DNA from: Candidatus Zipacnadia bacterium
GTDB taxonomy: Bacteria > Armatimonadota > Zipacnadia > Zipacnadales > Zipacnadaceae
Assembly: GCA_029821455.1 (NCBI GenBank)
Contig: JALGTI010000006.1
Coordinates: 1 to 22,523 of the forward strand
DNA: 22,523 nt
Direction: 5' to 3'
This document shows, piece by piece, positions 1 through 7,124 of this stretch; the stretch's first letter is position 1, and the number at the start of each line of letters is the position of its first letter. The position numbers and the translations under genes were made by a program. A model generated the notes under the pieces. That model saw only the letters and a program-made list of their open reading frames with translations. It did not search any database and had not been told where the DNA came from.

Positions 1-483
1 AACGGCTACTCACTGGCCCGCAAGGTGCTCTTGGAAGCCAGAGGGTTGCAACTGGAAGACAGGGTTGATGAACTGGGGCGGACACTGGGCGAAGAACTGC
101 TGGAGCCGACGCGCATCTACTGCGTCAGCCTGGTCGCTCTTTTCGAGGCCGGCATTCGTCCCCATGGCCTGGCTCATATCACCGGCGGCGGGATTGTGGG
201 CAACCTCGCGCGCGCAATCCCCGCTGGTCTGTGCGCCAGCGTCGCTGTCGGTGATATTGCAGTGCCTCCCATCTTCCAATTGATCCAGCGGCTGGGGAAT
301 GTGGAAAGTGATGAGATGTATCGCACCTTCAATATGGGAGCCGGGATGATACTCGTACTGGACGCGGGCGATGTGGACAGCGCCACCGCTGGGCTGAAGA
401 AGGTTGGCGAGGAGCCGCTGGTGGTGGGGGAAATCATCCCCGATGCAGAGCAGAAGGTCCGATTAGTGGATACAGTCCAGTAG
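1..483 (+). CDS. purM: Phosphoribosylformylglycinamidine cyclo-ligase (AIR synthetase), C-terminal part
   Basis: This is the last 160 codons of PurM, open at the left window edge, so the start is not visible. PurM makes aminoimidazole ribotide from formylglycinamidine ribotide with ATP, the fifth step of de novo purine synthesis, in the cytosol. The visible part matches the C-terminal AIRS domain: NGYSLAR at the window start, the conserved GLAHITGGG near visible residue 53, and FNMGAGM near residue 110, where FNMGxGM is usual. It ends with a single TAG. The next gene has its own promoter, so purM is probably the end of an upstream purine unit. No convincing terminator follows it before that promoter. 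Confidence 0.95.
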   Translation, partial: NGYSLARKVLLEARGLQLEDRVDELGRTLGEELLEPTRIYCVSLVALFEAGIRPHGLAHITGGGIVGNLARAIPAGLCASVAVGDIAVPPIFQLIQRLGNVESDEMYRTFNMGAGMILVLDAGDVDSATAGLKKVGEEPLVVGEIIPDAEQKVRLVDTVQ

Positions 484-535
484 GGGCGGTCAGTCGCAGT
501 CTGCCTTGGCTTCTCGGCAAAGTTTGCGTTTGCTC

Positions 536-564
536 TTGCAATAATTGGGCTTAGGCGCTATAAT
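536..564 (+). promoter_or_regulatory. Sigma-70 type promoter of the rimP-nusA-infB operon
   Basis: TTGCAA at 536-541 and a perfect TATAAT at 559-564 are separated by 17 bp. Transcription should start near 571, giving a leader of about 90 nt before rimP. The position, just after purM and just before the leader hairpin, fits a housekeeping promoter for the whole rimP to ribF unit. This rests on consensus match only. Confidence 0.75.
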
Positions 565-600
565 TGAAGCGTCGCAAGCACATCTCAGGAGATTTGCCCT

Positions 601-632
601 GGGAGTGGGTTGTTTATACCCACTCTCTTTTT
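601..632 (+). terminator. Leader intrinsic terminator/attenuator upstream of rimP
   Basis: GAGTGGG (603-609) pairs perfectly with CCCACTC (619-625) across a 9-nt loop, can be lengthened by the flanking bases 601-602 and 626-627, and is followed by five T (628-632). It lies inside the leader, after the promoter at 536-564 and before the rimP start, so it acts on this operon and not on purM. A very similar hairpin precedes rimP in many bacteria. In Bacillus subtilis, NusA-stimulated termination there lets NusA limit its own synthesis, and the same logic is likely here. CTCAGG (584-589) can pair with CCTGGG (598-603, one G-U pair), overlapping the terminator base by 3 nt, so an alternative fold is possible. 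Confidence 0.8.
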
Positions 633-661
633 GTTGATGACAGGGAGCATCAGCGGCTGCA

Positions 662-1144
662 ATGGGCGTCAGTCAACATCCGGTTGCGGAGAAGATTCAG
701 CCCGAGATCGAGCAGATGCTGGCAGACTATGGCTATGAGTTAGTGCAGATCAAGCTGGGCGGGCGGCCAGCGCACCAGACACTGACGATCGTTATTGATA
801 AGCCGGATGGCGTTGACAGCAACGACTGTCAGTACGTTTCCCAACGGCTTTCGCTGCTTTTGGATATGCTAGATCCGATCGAGAGCAGCTACAACCTGAT
901 CGTCTCCTCGCCGGGGATAGAGCGGCCGCTGGTGAAAGACGATGACTTTGAGCGCTTCGCCGGCGAACTGGCACGAGTGCGTTTTGTAAGCAAGAACGGC
1001 AAGCGCCAGACAGTGGTGGGGAGACTAGCTGGCACGGCTGAAGGTGAGATAACCTTGGAAACGTCTGAGGGACGTGTTGACATAGCGCTGGCAGACATCG
1101 AAACCGCTAATCTTATCTATGACTGGGAGAAGGAGGTTGGCTAG
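662..1144 (+). CDS. rimP: Ribosome maturation factor RimP
   Basis: RimP is a cytosolic factor needed for maturation of the 30S ribosomal subunit. The 160-residue length is normal for the family. Recognisable features are the N-terminal alpha/beta domain with VIDKPDGV near residue 45, the hallmark VSSPGIERPL near residue 82, and a C-terminal SH3-like barrel (about 95-155). The ATG at 662 follows a weak ribosome-binding region (GGGAGC, 642-647). It is the first gene of the operon, and its last codons carry the strong AAGGAGG (1130-1136) that serves the region before nusA. RimP next to nusA is one of the most conserved bacterial gene pairs. Confidence 0.95.
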   Translation: MGVSQHPVAEKIQPEIEQMLADYGYELVQIKLGGRPAHQTLTIVIDKPDGVDSNDCQYVSQRLSLLLDMLDPIESSYNLIVSSPGIERPLVKDDDFERFAGELARVRFVSKNGKRQTVVGRLAGTAEGEITLETSEGRVDIALADIETANLIYDWEKEVG

Positions 1145-1146
1145 CA

Positions 1147-1173
1147 ATGCAGACCCGGGAGTTGATCTGCTGA
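1147..1173 (+). CDS. Possible 8-codon leader peptide coupled to nusA
   Basis: The best Shine-Dalgarno sequence at the rimP-nusA junction, AAGGAGG at 1130-1136, lies 10 nt before an ATG at 1147. This ATG opens an 8-codon frame (MQTRELIC) that is out of frame with nusA. Its TGA (1171-1173) overlaps the preferred nusA ATG (1173-1175) as TGATG, the classic arrangement for translational coupling. The nusA ATG itself has only a weak GGGAG (1157-1161) 11 nt upstream. The frame may be accidental if nusA really starts further upstream. Confidence 0.25.
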   Translation: MQTRELIC

Positions 1174-2483
1174 TGAATGGCGAGTTCATCGAGGCGCTGG
1201 AGCAACTTGAGAAGGAAAAGGATATTCCGTTTGCGTCCTTGTTGCAGACTGTGGAGGCAGCGATGGTGTCGGCGTACCGCAAACACTACGGTGTCACCGA
1301 GGATGTTCGAATCGAGGTGGACCGTAATAAGCATACGGTGAAGACGATAGCACGACGGCCAGTGCCTCTGGAGATAGCCGAGGGGGAGACGGTACCGCCA
1401 GATGTTGTGGTACTGGAGGAGGAGGTCGGCGAACTGCCGGCGGGCACCGCAGTGCGCTACGAGGAGCATGAAGTGGACACTGGTGAATTCGGACGCATCG
1501 CCGCGCAGACCGCCAAGCAGGTGGTCATGCAGCGCATCCGCGAGGCTGAGCGGGAGATTGTGTTCGACGACTTCAGCCACCGGGTGGGTGAGGTAGTAAC
1601 CGGTGAGGTGCAACGGCGCGATGGCCGTAACGTCTACATCGCTCTGGGGCGTGTGGAGGCCATCCTGCCGGCGCACGAGCAGATTCCCGGCGAATCATAT
1701 CGCTTCAGTGACAGGCTCAAGGTCTATGTGTTGGACGTGCGTAGGACGACCAAGAGCCCCCAGATTGTGGTTTCCCGTACTCATCCAACTTTGATCAGCC
1801 GGCTGTTTGAACTGGAAGTGCCCGAGGTCTACGAGGGTATTGTGGAGTTGAGATCGGTAGCCCGAGAGCCAGGGGCACGCGCCAAGGTCGCTGTGGCCTC
1901 GCGGGATCCGCAGGTGGACCCGGTGGGAGCCTGCGTCGGGCACCGGGGCGCACGGGTACAGGCGATAGTGGATGAACTGCGGGGCGAAAAGATTGACATT
2001 GTGCGCTACAACGATGAACCGGCCGAATACCTCAAGAGCGCCCTGTCGCCCGCCAAGGTCAGCCAGGTGACGTTGGATGAGTCGGACCACTCAGCCGTGG
2101 TGATAGCGCCTGACAGCCAACTGTCGCTGGCGATTGGTCGGCGCGGGCAGAATGTGCGGCTGGCTGCGCAACTGACAGGCTGGCGCATTGACATTCGGAG
2201 CGAGTCGCAGTGGGCGGAGGCACCGGAGGCCGTTGCCGTAGCTGCCAAGCCAGCCAAGCCTGCACGCCCCAGCATGCGCGTGTACGAGTTGGCGCGGGAG
2301 CTGGATGTTAGCAGTCGTGACCTCGTAGAGATCCTCCAGGAGGAGGGCGTGGAGATAACCAGCCACGCGAGTAATGTGACGCCGGAGCAAGCGGCAATGC
2401 TTCGCGAACTGCTGGCCGGAGGCGAGGGCACACTGGAGGCGCTGGAGGCGGGCGAGATAGTCATTGCTCTCGAAGAGGAGTAG
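1173..2483 (+). CDS. nusA: Transcription termination/antitermination factor NusA with extra C-terminal IF2_N-like domain
   Basis: NusA binds RNA polymerase and nascent RNA and modulates pausing, termination and antitermination. The 436-residue protein has the N-terminal polymerase-binding domain (about 1-125, starting MNGEFIEALEQLEKEK), an S1 domain (from about 137), KH1 (VGHRGARV, about 252) and KH2 (AIGRRGQNVR, about 318). After an Ala/Pro/Lys linker it has an unexpected domain at about 368-416 beginning MRVYELARELDVSS. That sequence reads like the IF2_N domain normally found at the start of IF-2, and infB just downstream has its own copy. I chose ATG 1173 because family members begin there. 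An in-frame ATG at 1119 inside rimP would add 18 residues. It lies between rimP and infB, and autoregulation through the rimP leader is likely. Confidence 0.93.
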   Translation: MNGEFIEALEQLEKEKDIPFASLLQTVEAAMVSAYRKHYGVTEDVRIEVDRNKHTVKTIARRPVPLEIAEGETVPPDVVVLEEEVGELPAGTAVRYEEHEVDTGEFGRIAAQTAKQVVMQRIREAEREIVFDDFSHRVGEVVTGEVQRRDGRNVYIALGRVEAILPAHEQIPGESYRFSDRLKVYVLDVRRTTKSPQIVVSRTHPTLISRLFELEVPEVYEGIVELRSVAREPGARAKVAVASRDPQVDPVGACVGHRGARVQAIVDELRGEKIDIVRYNDEPAEYLKSALSPAKVSQVTLDESDHSAVVIAPDSQLSLAIGRRGQNVRLAAQLTGWRIDIRSESQWAEAPEAVAVAAKPAKPARPSMRVYELARELDVSSRDLVEILQEEGVEITSHASNVTPEQAAMLRELLAGGEGTLEALEAGEIVIALEEE

Positions 2484-2561
2484 ACACTCTAGCAGGCAGT
2501 GAAGAGAGCTTGCACAAACGACGTGTAGCAGGGCCGCCAGGCGGCTCCGGAGGTGTGGGAT

Positions 2562-4544
2562 TTGGCCAAGGTCCGGATCTTCTCTCTAGCAAAACAACTA
2601 GGCCTTCGCAGCGAGGCCTTGATCACAGCCCTTTCTGAGCTGGGGGTCGAGGGCGCCACGCCGGCGACGGCGATTGACGAAGACACGGCCAGGGCCGCCG
2701 CGCAGTTGCTGGCTGAGCAGGCGGAGCAAGCGCGTCGGGCTGCGCTGGCCTCCCAGCAAGTAGCAGCCGAGGCTACACCAGAGCCTGGCAAAGCAGGGGA
2801 AGTGGTGACAGAAGAAGAGGAGTGGGAGGAGGAAGCAGAGGAACTCGTCGGTCCCTCGCCCTTCTACGAGGCCGAGGACCCGCTGGCCGAACTGGAGCGC
2901 CAACTCGCCCAGCTCGAGGCCCAGGCCCGTGAGGAGCCCGAAGCGCAGGTGACGCCCCTGCCTGAACTGGTCGCACGGCCGACTGGCCCTGCTCCGGAAG
3001 ATATGGTGGCAGTTCCCCCGGTCGTGACCGTGCTGGGGCATGTGGACCACGGCAAGACCACCCTTTTAGATACTCTGCGAAACACCAACGTCGTGGAAGG
3101 TGAACACGGCGGCATTACTCAGCACATCGGCGCCTCTGAGATCGAATTCCAGGACCGACGCATCGTCTTCATTGATACGCCTGGCCACGAGGCTTTTACG
3201 CAGATGCGCGCGCGCGGCGCCCAGGTTACCGATGTAGCCGTGCTAATTGTGGCCGCCGACGATGGGGTTATGCCACAGACCGTGGAAGCCATCGGTCACG
3301 CTAAGGCTGCGGGTGTACCCATAGTCGTTGCCATCAACAAGATTGACCTGCCGACAGCAAATCCCGATCGGGTCAAGCAGCAGTTACTTGAGCACGAGCT
3401 GGTTCCTGAGGAGTGGGGCGGTGATGTGGTTGTCTGCGAGATCTCAGCCCTGACGGGTCAAGGGCTAGATGAGTTGCTGGAGATGATCCTGCTGGTGACG
3501 GACGTGCAGCAGTTGTGGGGTGAGCCAGAAGCTGAATTCGCCGGCATCGTTGTCGAAGCCAGCATGGACCCCAGCCAGGGCCCATTGGCCACAGTGTTGG
3601 TGCGACGGGGCACCCTTTCAGTGGGAGATGTTGTGATCGGCGGGACCGCCTACGGGCGGGTGCGACACTTACGGGATTGGCGTGGCAAATCAGTAAGAAG
3701 CATTGAGTGCGGGCGCCCGGTGGAGGTGGTCGGCCTCAATGATGTACCGGAAGCTGGCGAGGTCGTGACGGCTGCTGAGAGCCCCAAAGCAGCGCGCCAG
3801 TTGGCCGAAGAGCGGGTGAGCGCCGCACGTGCCTCCACACTGACCGGTGGCGCCGGCGTGCGCCTGCGTGCTCTGTACGATGAGCTTCACGGTCAGGAAC
3901 GTGCCGATCTCAATATCGTGCTCAAAGCTGACGCCTGGGGTTCGGTGCAGGCGATGCAGTCGTCGCTGGAGGCGCTCGGCAATGAGCTTGAAGAGATCAA
4001 CCTGTCCGTCGTCCACAGTGCCGTCGGCGAGGTCACTGAGTCTGATGTCACTTTAGCTGTGGCATCGAAGGCCATCATCATTGGCTTCAATGTCGGGGTC
4101 AGCGACAGCGCCCGGCGGCTGGCCAACGATGAGAATGTGGAGATCCGTATCTACAATGTCATCTATGAGGCCCTCGAGGATGTTCGGGATGCGATGTATG
4201 GGCTGCTCAAGCCTGTCTATGAGCAACAGCGCATCGGCACCGCTGAGGTGCTGCAGCTATTCCGCGCGGGGCGTCTGGTAGTGGCCGGATGCCGCGTCGC
4301 CGAGGGCCGATTGGAACGGGGGGCGCGGATTGTGGTCACACGCAATGGCGGTGAGGTCTTCGAGGGGACACTTGAGACCCTGCGGCACTTTGAGAGGAAT
4401 GTTTCGAGGATCGAGGCGCCAAGCGAGTGCGGCGTGTCCACCTCTGAGTTCCATCGCTGGCAGGAGGGCGACCGCATCGAGGCTTTCATCGAGGTCGAAG
4501 TTGAACGGAGGCGAACTGCAGCCGCCGACACTGCTGGACAGTAG
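2562..4544 (+). CDS. infB: Translation initiation factor IF-2
   Basis: IF-2 is the GTPase that brings fMet-tRNA to the 30S subunit and promotes subunit joining. At 660 residues it is at the short end for the family. Domains: IF2_N (KVRIFSLAKQLG, about 3-50), an acidic Ala/Glu-rich linker (about 50-145), the G domain with GHVDHGKT (159-166), GITQHIGA, DTPGHE (205-210) and NKID (259-262), then beta-barrel domain II, domain III and the fMet-tRNA-binding domain IV. I chose TTG 2562: it gives the usual MAKVRI start and sits 8 nt after GGAGG (2549-2553). The in-frame GTG at 2553 overlaps that ribosome-binding site. A 7-bp hairpin (2531-2547) lies just upstream of it. The usual rnpM and L7Ae-like genes are missing between nusA and infB. 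Confidence 0.96.
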   Translation: MAKVRIFSLAKQLGLRSEALITALSELGVEGATPATAIDEDTARAAAQLLAEQAEQARRAALASQQVAAEATPEPGKAGEVVTEEEEWEEEAEELVGPSPFYEAEDPLAELERQLAQLEAQAREEPEAQVTPLPELVARPTGPAPEDMVAVPPVVTVLGHVDHGKTTLLDTLRNTNVVEGEHGGITQHIGASEIEFQDRRIVFIDTPGHEAFTQMRARGAQVTDVAVLIVAADDGVMPQTVEAIGHAKAAGVPIVVAINKIDLPTANPDRVKQQLLEHELVPEEWGGDVVVCEISALTGQGLDELLEMILLVTDVQQLWGEPEAEFAGIVVEASMDPSQGPLATVLVRRGTLSVGDVVIGGTAYGRVRHLRDWRGKSVRSIECGRPVEVVGLNDVPEAGEVVTAAESPKAARQLAEERVSAARASTLTGGAGVRLRALYDELHGQERADLNIVLKADAWGSVQAMQSSLEALGNELEEINLSVVHSAVGEVTESDVTLAVASKAIIIGFNVGVSDSARRLANDENVEIRIYNVIYEALEDVRDAMYGLLKPVYEQQRIGTAEVLQLFRAGRLVVAGCRVAEGRLERGARIVVTRNGGEVFEGTLETLRHFERNVSRIEAPSECGVSTSEFHRWQEGDRIEAFIEVEVERRRTAAADTAGQ

Positions 4545-4568
4545 AGTTCGCTCACCAGTGAGAAGACC

Positions 4569-4856
4569 ATGCCAAGCGTAGTGGGTGTGCTCAATGTGCT
4601 CCTGTATATCTCTGACGGGCGCACGCTCAAGGACAAGCGACAGGTGCTCAGGAGCCTGCTGGACAGACTCGACAATCGCCTCAATGTTTCAGTAGCCGAG
4701 GTCGGACGGAACGACAATCGCAACAGCGCCGAGATTGCCATCGCCTGCGTGGCCAATCAAGCAACACACGTCCACAAGGTGCTGGACGCAGCTCTGCGGA
4801 CGATCAAGTCCGAGCCACGGGTGGTTGTCGAGAACCACCAGATCGAGATACTGTGA
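4569..4856 (+). CDS. ylxP: DUF503 family protein (YlxP-like)
   Basis: This 95-residue protein matches the small DUF503 family: an N-terminal VGVLNVLLYISDGRTLKDKR, then a helix rich in Leu and Arg, SVAEVGRND, and a C-terminal beta strand (about 86-95). YlxP-like proteins sit between infB and rbfA in many Gram-positive-type genomes, exactly as here, which suggests a role in ribosome assembly or translation, but the biochemical function is not established. There are 24 nt between infB and this gene, with GTGAGAAG just before the ATG as a modest ribosome-binding site. Its last codons overlap rbfA as GTGA. Confidence 0.88.
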   Translation: MPSVVGVLNVLLYISDGRTLKDKRQVLRSLLDRLDNRLNVSVAEVGRNDNRNSAEIAIACVANQATHVHKVLDAALRTIKSEPRVVVENHQIEIL

Positions 4857-5248
4857 TTAGAATGCCGACCCAACGCCAGGAGCGTGTCAATAACCTCCTT
4901 CAGTACGAGATTAGCGAGATCGTGCGCCGGGAGATGCAGGACCCTCGCCTGGGTTTCTTGACCATCACCGGTGTGGCGGTTTCCGTGGACCTGCGCTATG
5001 CCGATGTGTTCGTAAGCGTATTGGGAACCAAGAAGGAATCAAGCGACACTCTCAAAGCTCTTACTCGCGCTCGCGGTTTCATCCGCAGCCATCTAGGCCC
5101 TCGCCTCGACTTGCGATATACCCCCGAACTTCGCTTCAAGCTGGATCAGACCGCTGTCCACGCTCAGCATATCGAGCAACTGCTGAAGCAGCAGGCCGCC
5201 TCGGCAGGCGATGACAAGGAGCTACACGGCGATGGCCAGCACCACTGA
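4853..5248 (+). CDS. rbfA: 30S ribosome-binding factor RbfA
   Basis: RbfA is a small KH-fold protein that binds the 30S subunit late in its assembly near helix 1 of 16S rRNA. Hallmarks are EISEIVRREMQDPRLGFLTIT (about 19-39), VSVDLRYADVFVSVLG, and a C-terminal RSHLGPRLDLRYTPELRF (about 81-98). The length of 131 residues is normal. The GTG at 4853 overlaps the DUF503 stop (GTGA), implying translational coupling. ATG 4862, three codons later, is an alternative; neither has a strong Shine-Dalgarno. The 3' end overlaps nrnA by 17 nt. The His/Gly/Asp-rich C-terminus (about 115-131) looks disordered. Confidence 0.94.
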   Translation: MIRMPTQRQERVNNLLQYEISEIVRREMQDPRLGFLTITGVAVSVDLRYADVFVSVLGTKKESSDTLKALTRARGFIRSHLGPRLDLRYTPELRFKLDQTAVHAQHIEQLLKQQAASAGDDKELHGDGQHH

Positions 5249-6218
5249 GTACCCCCTCGACGACCTGGCTGCGCTGATTCGGCAGTCCGATGGCTTTCTA
5301 TGTGTAGGACATGAACGTCCGGATGGTGATGCAGTCGGAAGCGTGATAGCTTTGGCCCTGGCGCTGCGAGCTATGGCCAAGCGCGTGGTGGCCGCTTTGC
5401 CGGATCCCGTGCCTGACAAGTATCAATTTCTTCCCGGAGCCGAACAGGTGACGTGTGAGCTGCATGGGGGCTTTGATATTGCATTCATTCTAGACTGTGA
5501 GGGGAGAGAGCGGCTGGGCGACCTGGCGGAGGTGGTCAAAGGGGCTGACCGGCAGATCGTCATTGACCATCACGCCACCACTGCCGCGCAGGATGGACTT
5601 GACTGGGTGGACACTAATGCTGCGGCGGTCGGCGTTCTGATCCTGCGTCTGCTGGATGCGCTGCAGGTGGAATTGACTGCCGAAATCGCCACGAACCTGT
5701 ATGCCGCCATTGCCACCGATACGGGGTTCTTTCGTTTCGAGAACACCAATGCTGAGGCGCTTGTTGCCTGTGGGCAGTGTGTGGAGGCGGGCGCTGATCC
5801 ATACGAGATCGCCCAACGCACCAATAACCAACTGCCCCTGGCGCAAAAGCGGCTGGTAGGTCGCGCCTTGGTCAACCTGGAGCTAGGCTGCGATGGCAGG
5901 GCAGCAATCTCGCATCTGGCCCCCGAGGACTTCGCTGCCGCCGGGGCCAGCAGCCAGCACGCCGACGGCGTCATAGACAGCCTCAAGGAGGTAGCCGGCG
6001 TCGAGGTGAGCGTGCTGTTGAAGGCCGATAGCGATGGCCTGTGGCGCATCAGCCTGCGGTCTGCAACTATTGACGTAGCTGCCATCGCGTCTCGCTTCGG
6101 CGGCGGCGGCCACAGTGCGGCGGCTGGCTGTGAATTGACTGGCAGCCTCCCGCAGGTTACGCAACGACTGCTGGCAGCCATCGCAGAAGCCCTCCAGAAA
6201 CAGGGGACTCAACTATGA
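5232..6218 (+). CDS. nrnA: DHH/DHHA1 phosphoesterase, NrnA-like nanoRNase/pAp phosphatase
   Basis: NrnA-type enzymes degrade RNA oligonucleotides of a few residues and dephosphorylate pAp to AMP, using two Mn ions. The 329-residue protein has the DHH domain signature HERPDGDA (H27, D31, D33), FILDCEG near residue 87, VIDHHAT near 115, and the DHHA1 substrate-binding motif RFGGGGHSAAAG near 286. All expected metal ligands appear present. The ATG at 5232 is 10 nt after AAGGAG (5216-5221). An in-frame ATG at 5211 overlaps rbfA more deeply and lacks such a site. The stop overlaps the truB start (ATGA). The rbfA-nrnA-truB order is common in Firmicutes-like operons. Substrate preference cannot be read from sequence. 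Confidence 0.9.
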   Translation: MASTTEYPLDDLAALIRQSDGFLCVGHERPDGDAVGSVIALALALRAMAKRVVAALPDPVPDKYQFLPGAEQVTCELHGGFDIAFILDCEGRERLGDLAEVVKGADRQIVIDHHATTAAQDGLDWVDTNAAAVGVLILRLLDALQVELTAEIATNLYAAIATDTGFFRFENTNAEALVACGQCVEAGADPYEIAQRTNNQLPLAQKRLVGRALVNLELGCDGRAAISHLAPEDFAAAGASSQHADGVIDSLKEVAGVEVSVLLKADSDGLWRISLRSATIDVAAIASRFGGGGHSAAAGCELTGSLPQVTQRLLAAIAEALQKQGTQL

Positions 6219-7114
6219 ACGGTCTGTTGGTGGTGCTCAAGCCCAGTGGAATGACCAGCCACGACGTCGTCGAGTTTGTCCGGCGACTGACCGGCGTCAA
6301 GGTGGGCCATACGGGAACGCTTGACCCTGCCGCAGCGGGCGTGTTGGTGCTGTGTTTGGGGCAGGCCACGCGATTGGCTGAGTTATTGGCACAAGATGCC
6401 AAGACCTATCGGGCTGAGATAACGTTAGGCATCAGCACTGATACTCTAGATGCTGAGGGGCAGATCACCAACCGGGCCGATGCAAGCGCTGTCAGCCGGG
6501 AGCTTATGGCAGAGGTTCTGGCGGACCTGGTCGGCGAGATTGAGATGCCGGTGCCGGTGTTTTCGGCGGTCAAGCGGGGTGGGCAAAAGCTGTACGAGGC
6601 GGCCAGGCGCGGGGAGGATGTTGAGGCTCCCATGCGGCTGATGCAGATTGACAACTGCGAATTGCTGGAGTTTGAAGCCGCTGAAGTGAGCAAAGCGCTG
6701 GTGGAGATTCACTGCTCCAAGGGCACGTATGTGCGCAGCATAGCAGCCTTGATTGGAGAGAAGCTGGGCTGTGGCGCATACTTATCGTTTCTCCTACGGA
6801 CGGCGGTGGGACGCTGGGGTCTGGCGGATGCCCTCACCCTGGAGGAGGTGGAGGAACTCGCTGCCGAGGGGCGGCTGCAAGGGTGCCTGATTTCGTGCGC
6901 CGATGCTCTCCCCCACCTTCCCTTGTTTGGCCTTGGATGGGGGCTTGTCAACGCGCTACGCCACGGAACGGCGCAGTACGTCGGCGGCGCAATCTTCCCT
7001 TCCCATACGCTGCTGCGGGTTATAGACCCTCAGGGCGAGCTGGTCTGTCTGGCCGAGGCCTGCCCGGACCTGGGTGCCTACCTTATTACACCAAAGAAGG
7101 TGCTGGCACACTGA
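6215..7114 (+). CDS. truB: tRNA pseudouridine(55) synthase TruB
   Basis: TruB converts uridine 55 in the T loop of most tRNAs to pseudouridine. The 299-residue protein has the family start GLLVVLKPSGMTSHDVV, the catalytic motif GHTGTLDPAAAGVL with the nucleophile D37, the KTYRAEITLG strand (about 68), CSKGTYVRSI near 168, and a C-terminal PUA-like RNA-binding region (about 230-299). The start overlaps the nrnA stop by 4 nt (ATGA), so translation is probably coupled. GTG 7125 of ribF follows 10 nt after its stop. Confidence 0.96.
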   Translation: MNGLLVVLKPSGMTSHDVVEFVRRLTGVKVGHTGTLDPAAAGVLVLCLGQATRLAELLAQDAKTYRAEITLGISTDTLDAEGQITNRADASAVSRELMAEVLADLVGEIEMPVPVFSAVKRGGQKLYEAARRGEDVEAPMRLMQIDNCELLEFEAAEVSKALVEIHCSKGTYVRSIAALIGEKLGCGAYLSFLLRTAVGRWGLADALTLEEVEELAAEGRLQGCLISCADALPHLPLFGLGWGLVNALRHGTAQYVGGAIFPSHTLLRVIDPQGELVCLAEACPDLGAYLITPKKVLAH

Positions 7115-7124
7115 GGTCTATACC

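Noticed and set aside
2553..2561. GTG 2553 as the infB start
   Set aside because: This codon overlaps the Shine-Dalgarno GGAGG (2549-2553). TTG 2562, 8 nt after it, gives the family N-terminus MAKVRI.
4217..4756. 179-codon minus-strand frame over the infB end and DUF503 gene
   Set aside because: It is rich in Ser, Arg and Thr, without motifs, and antisense to two conserved genes.
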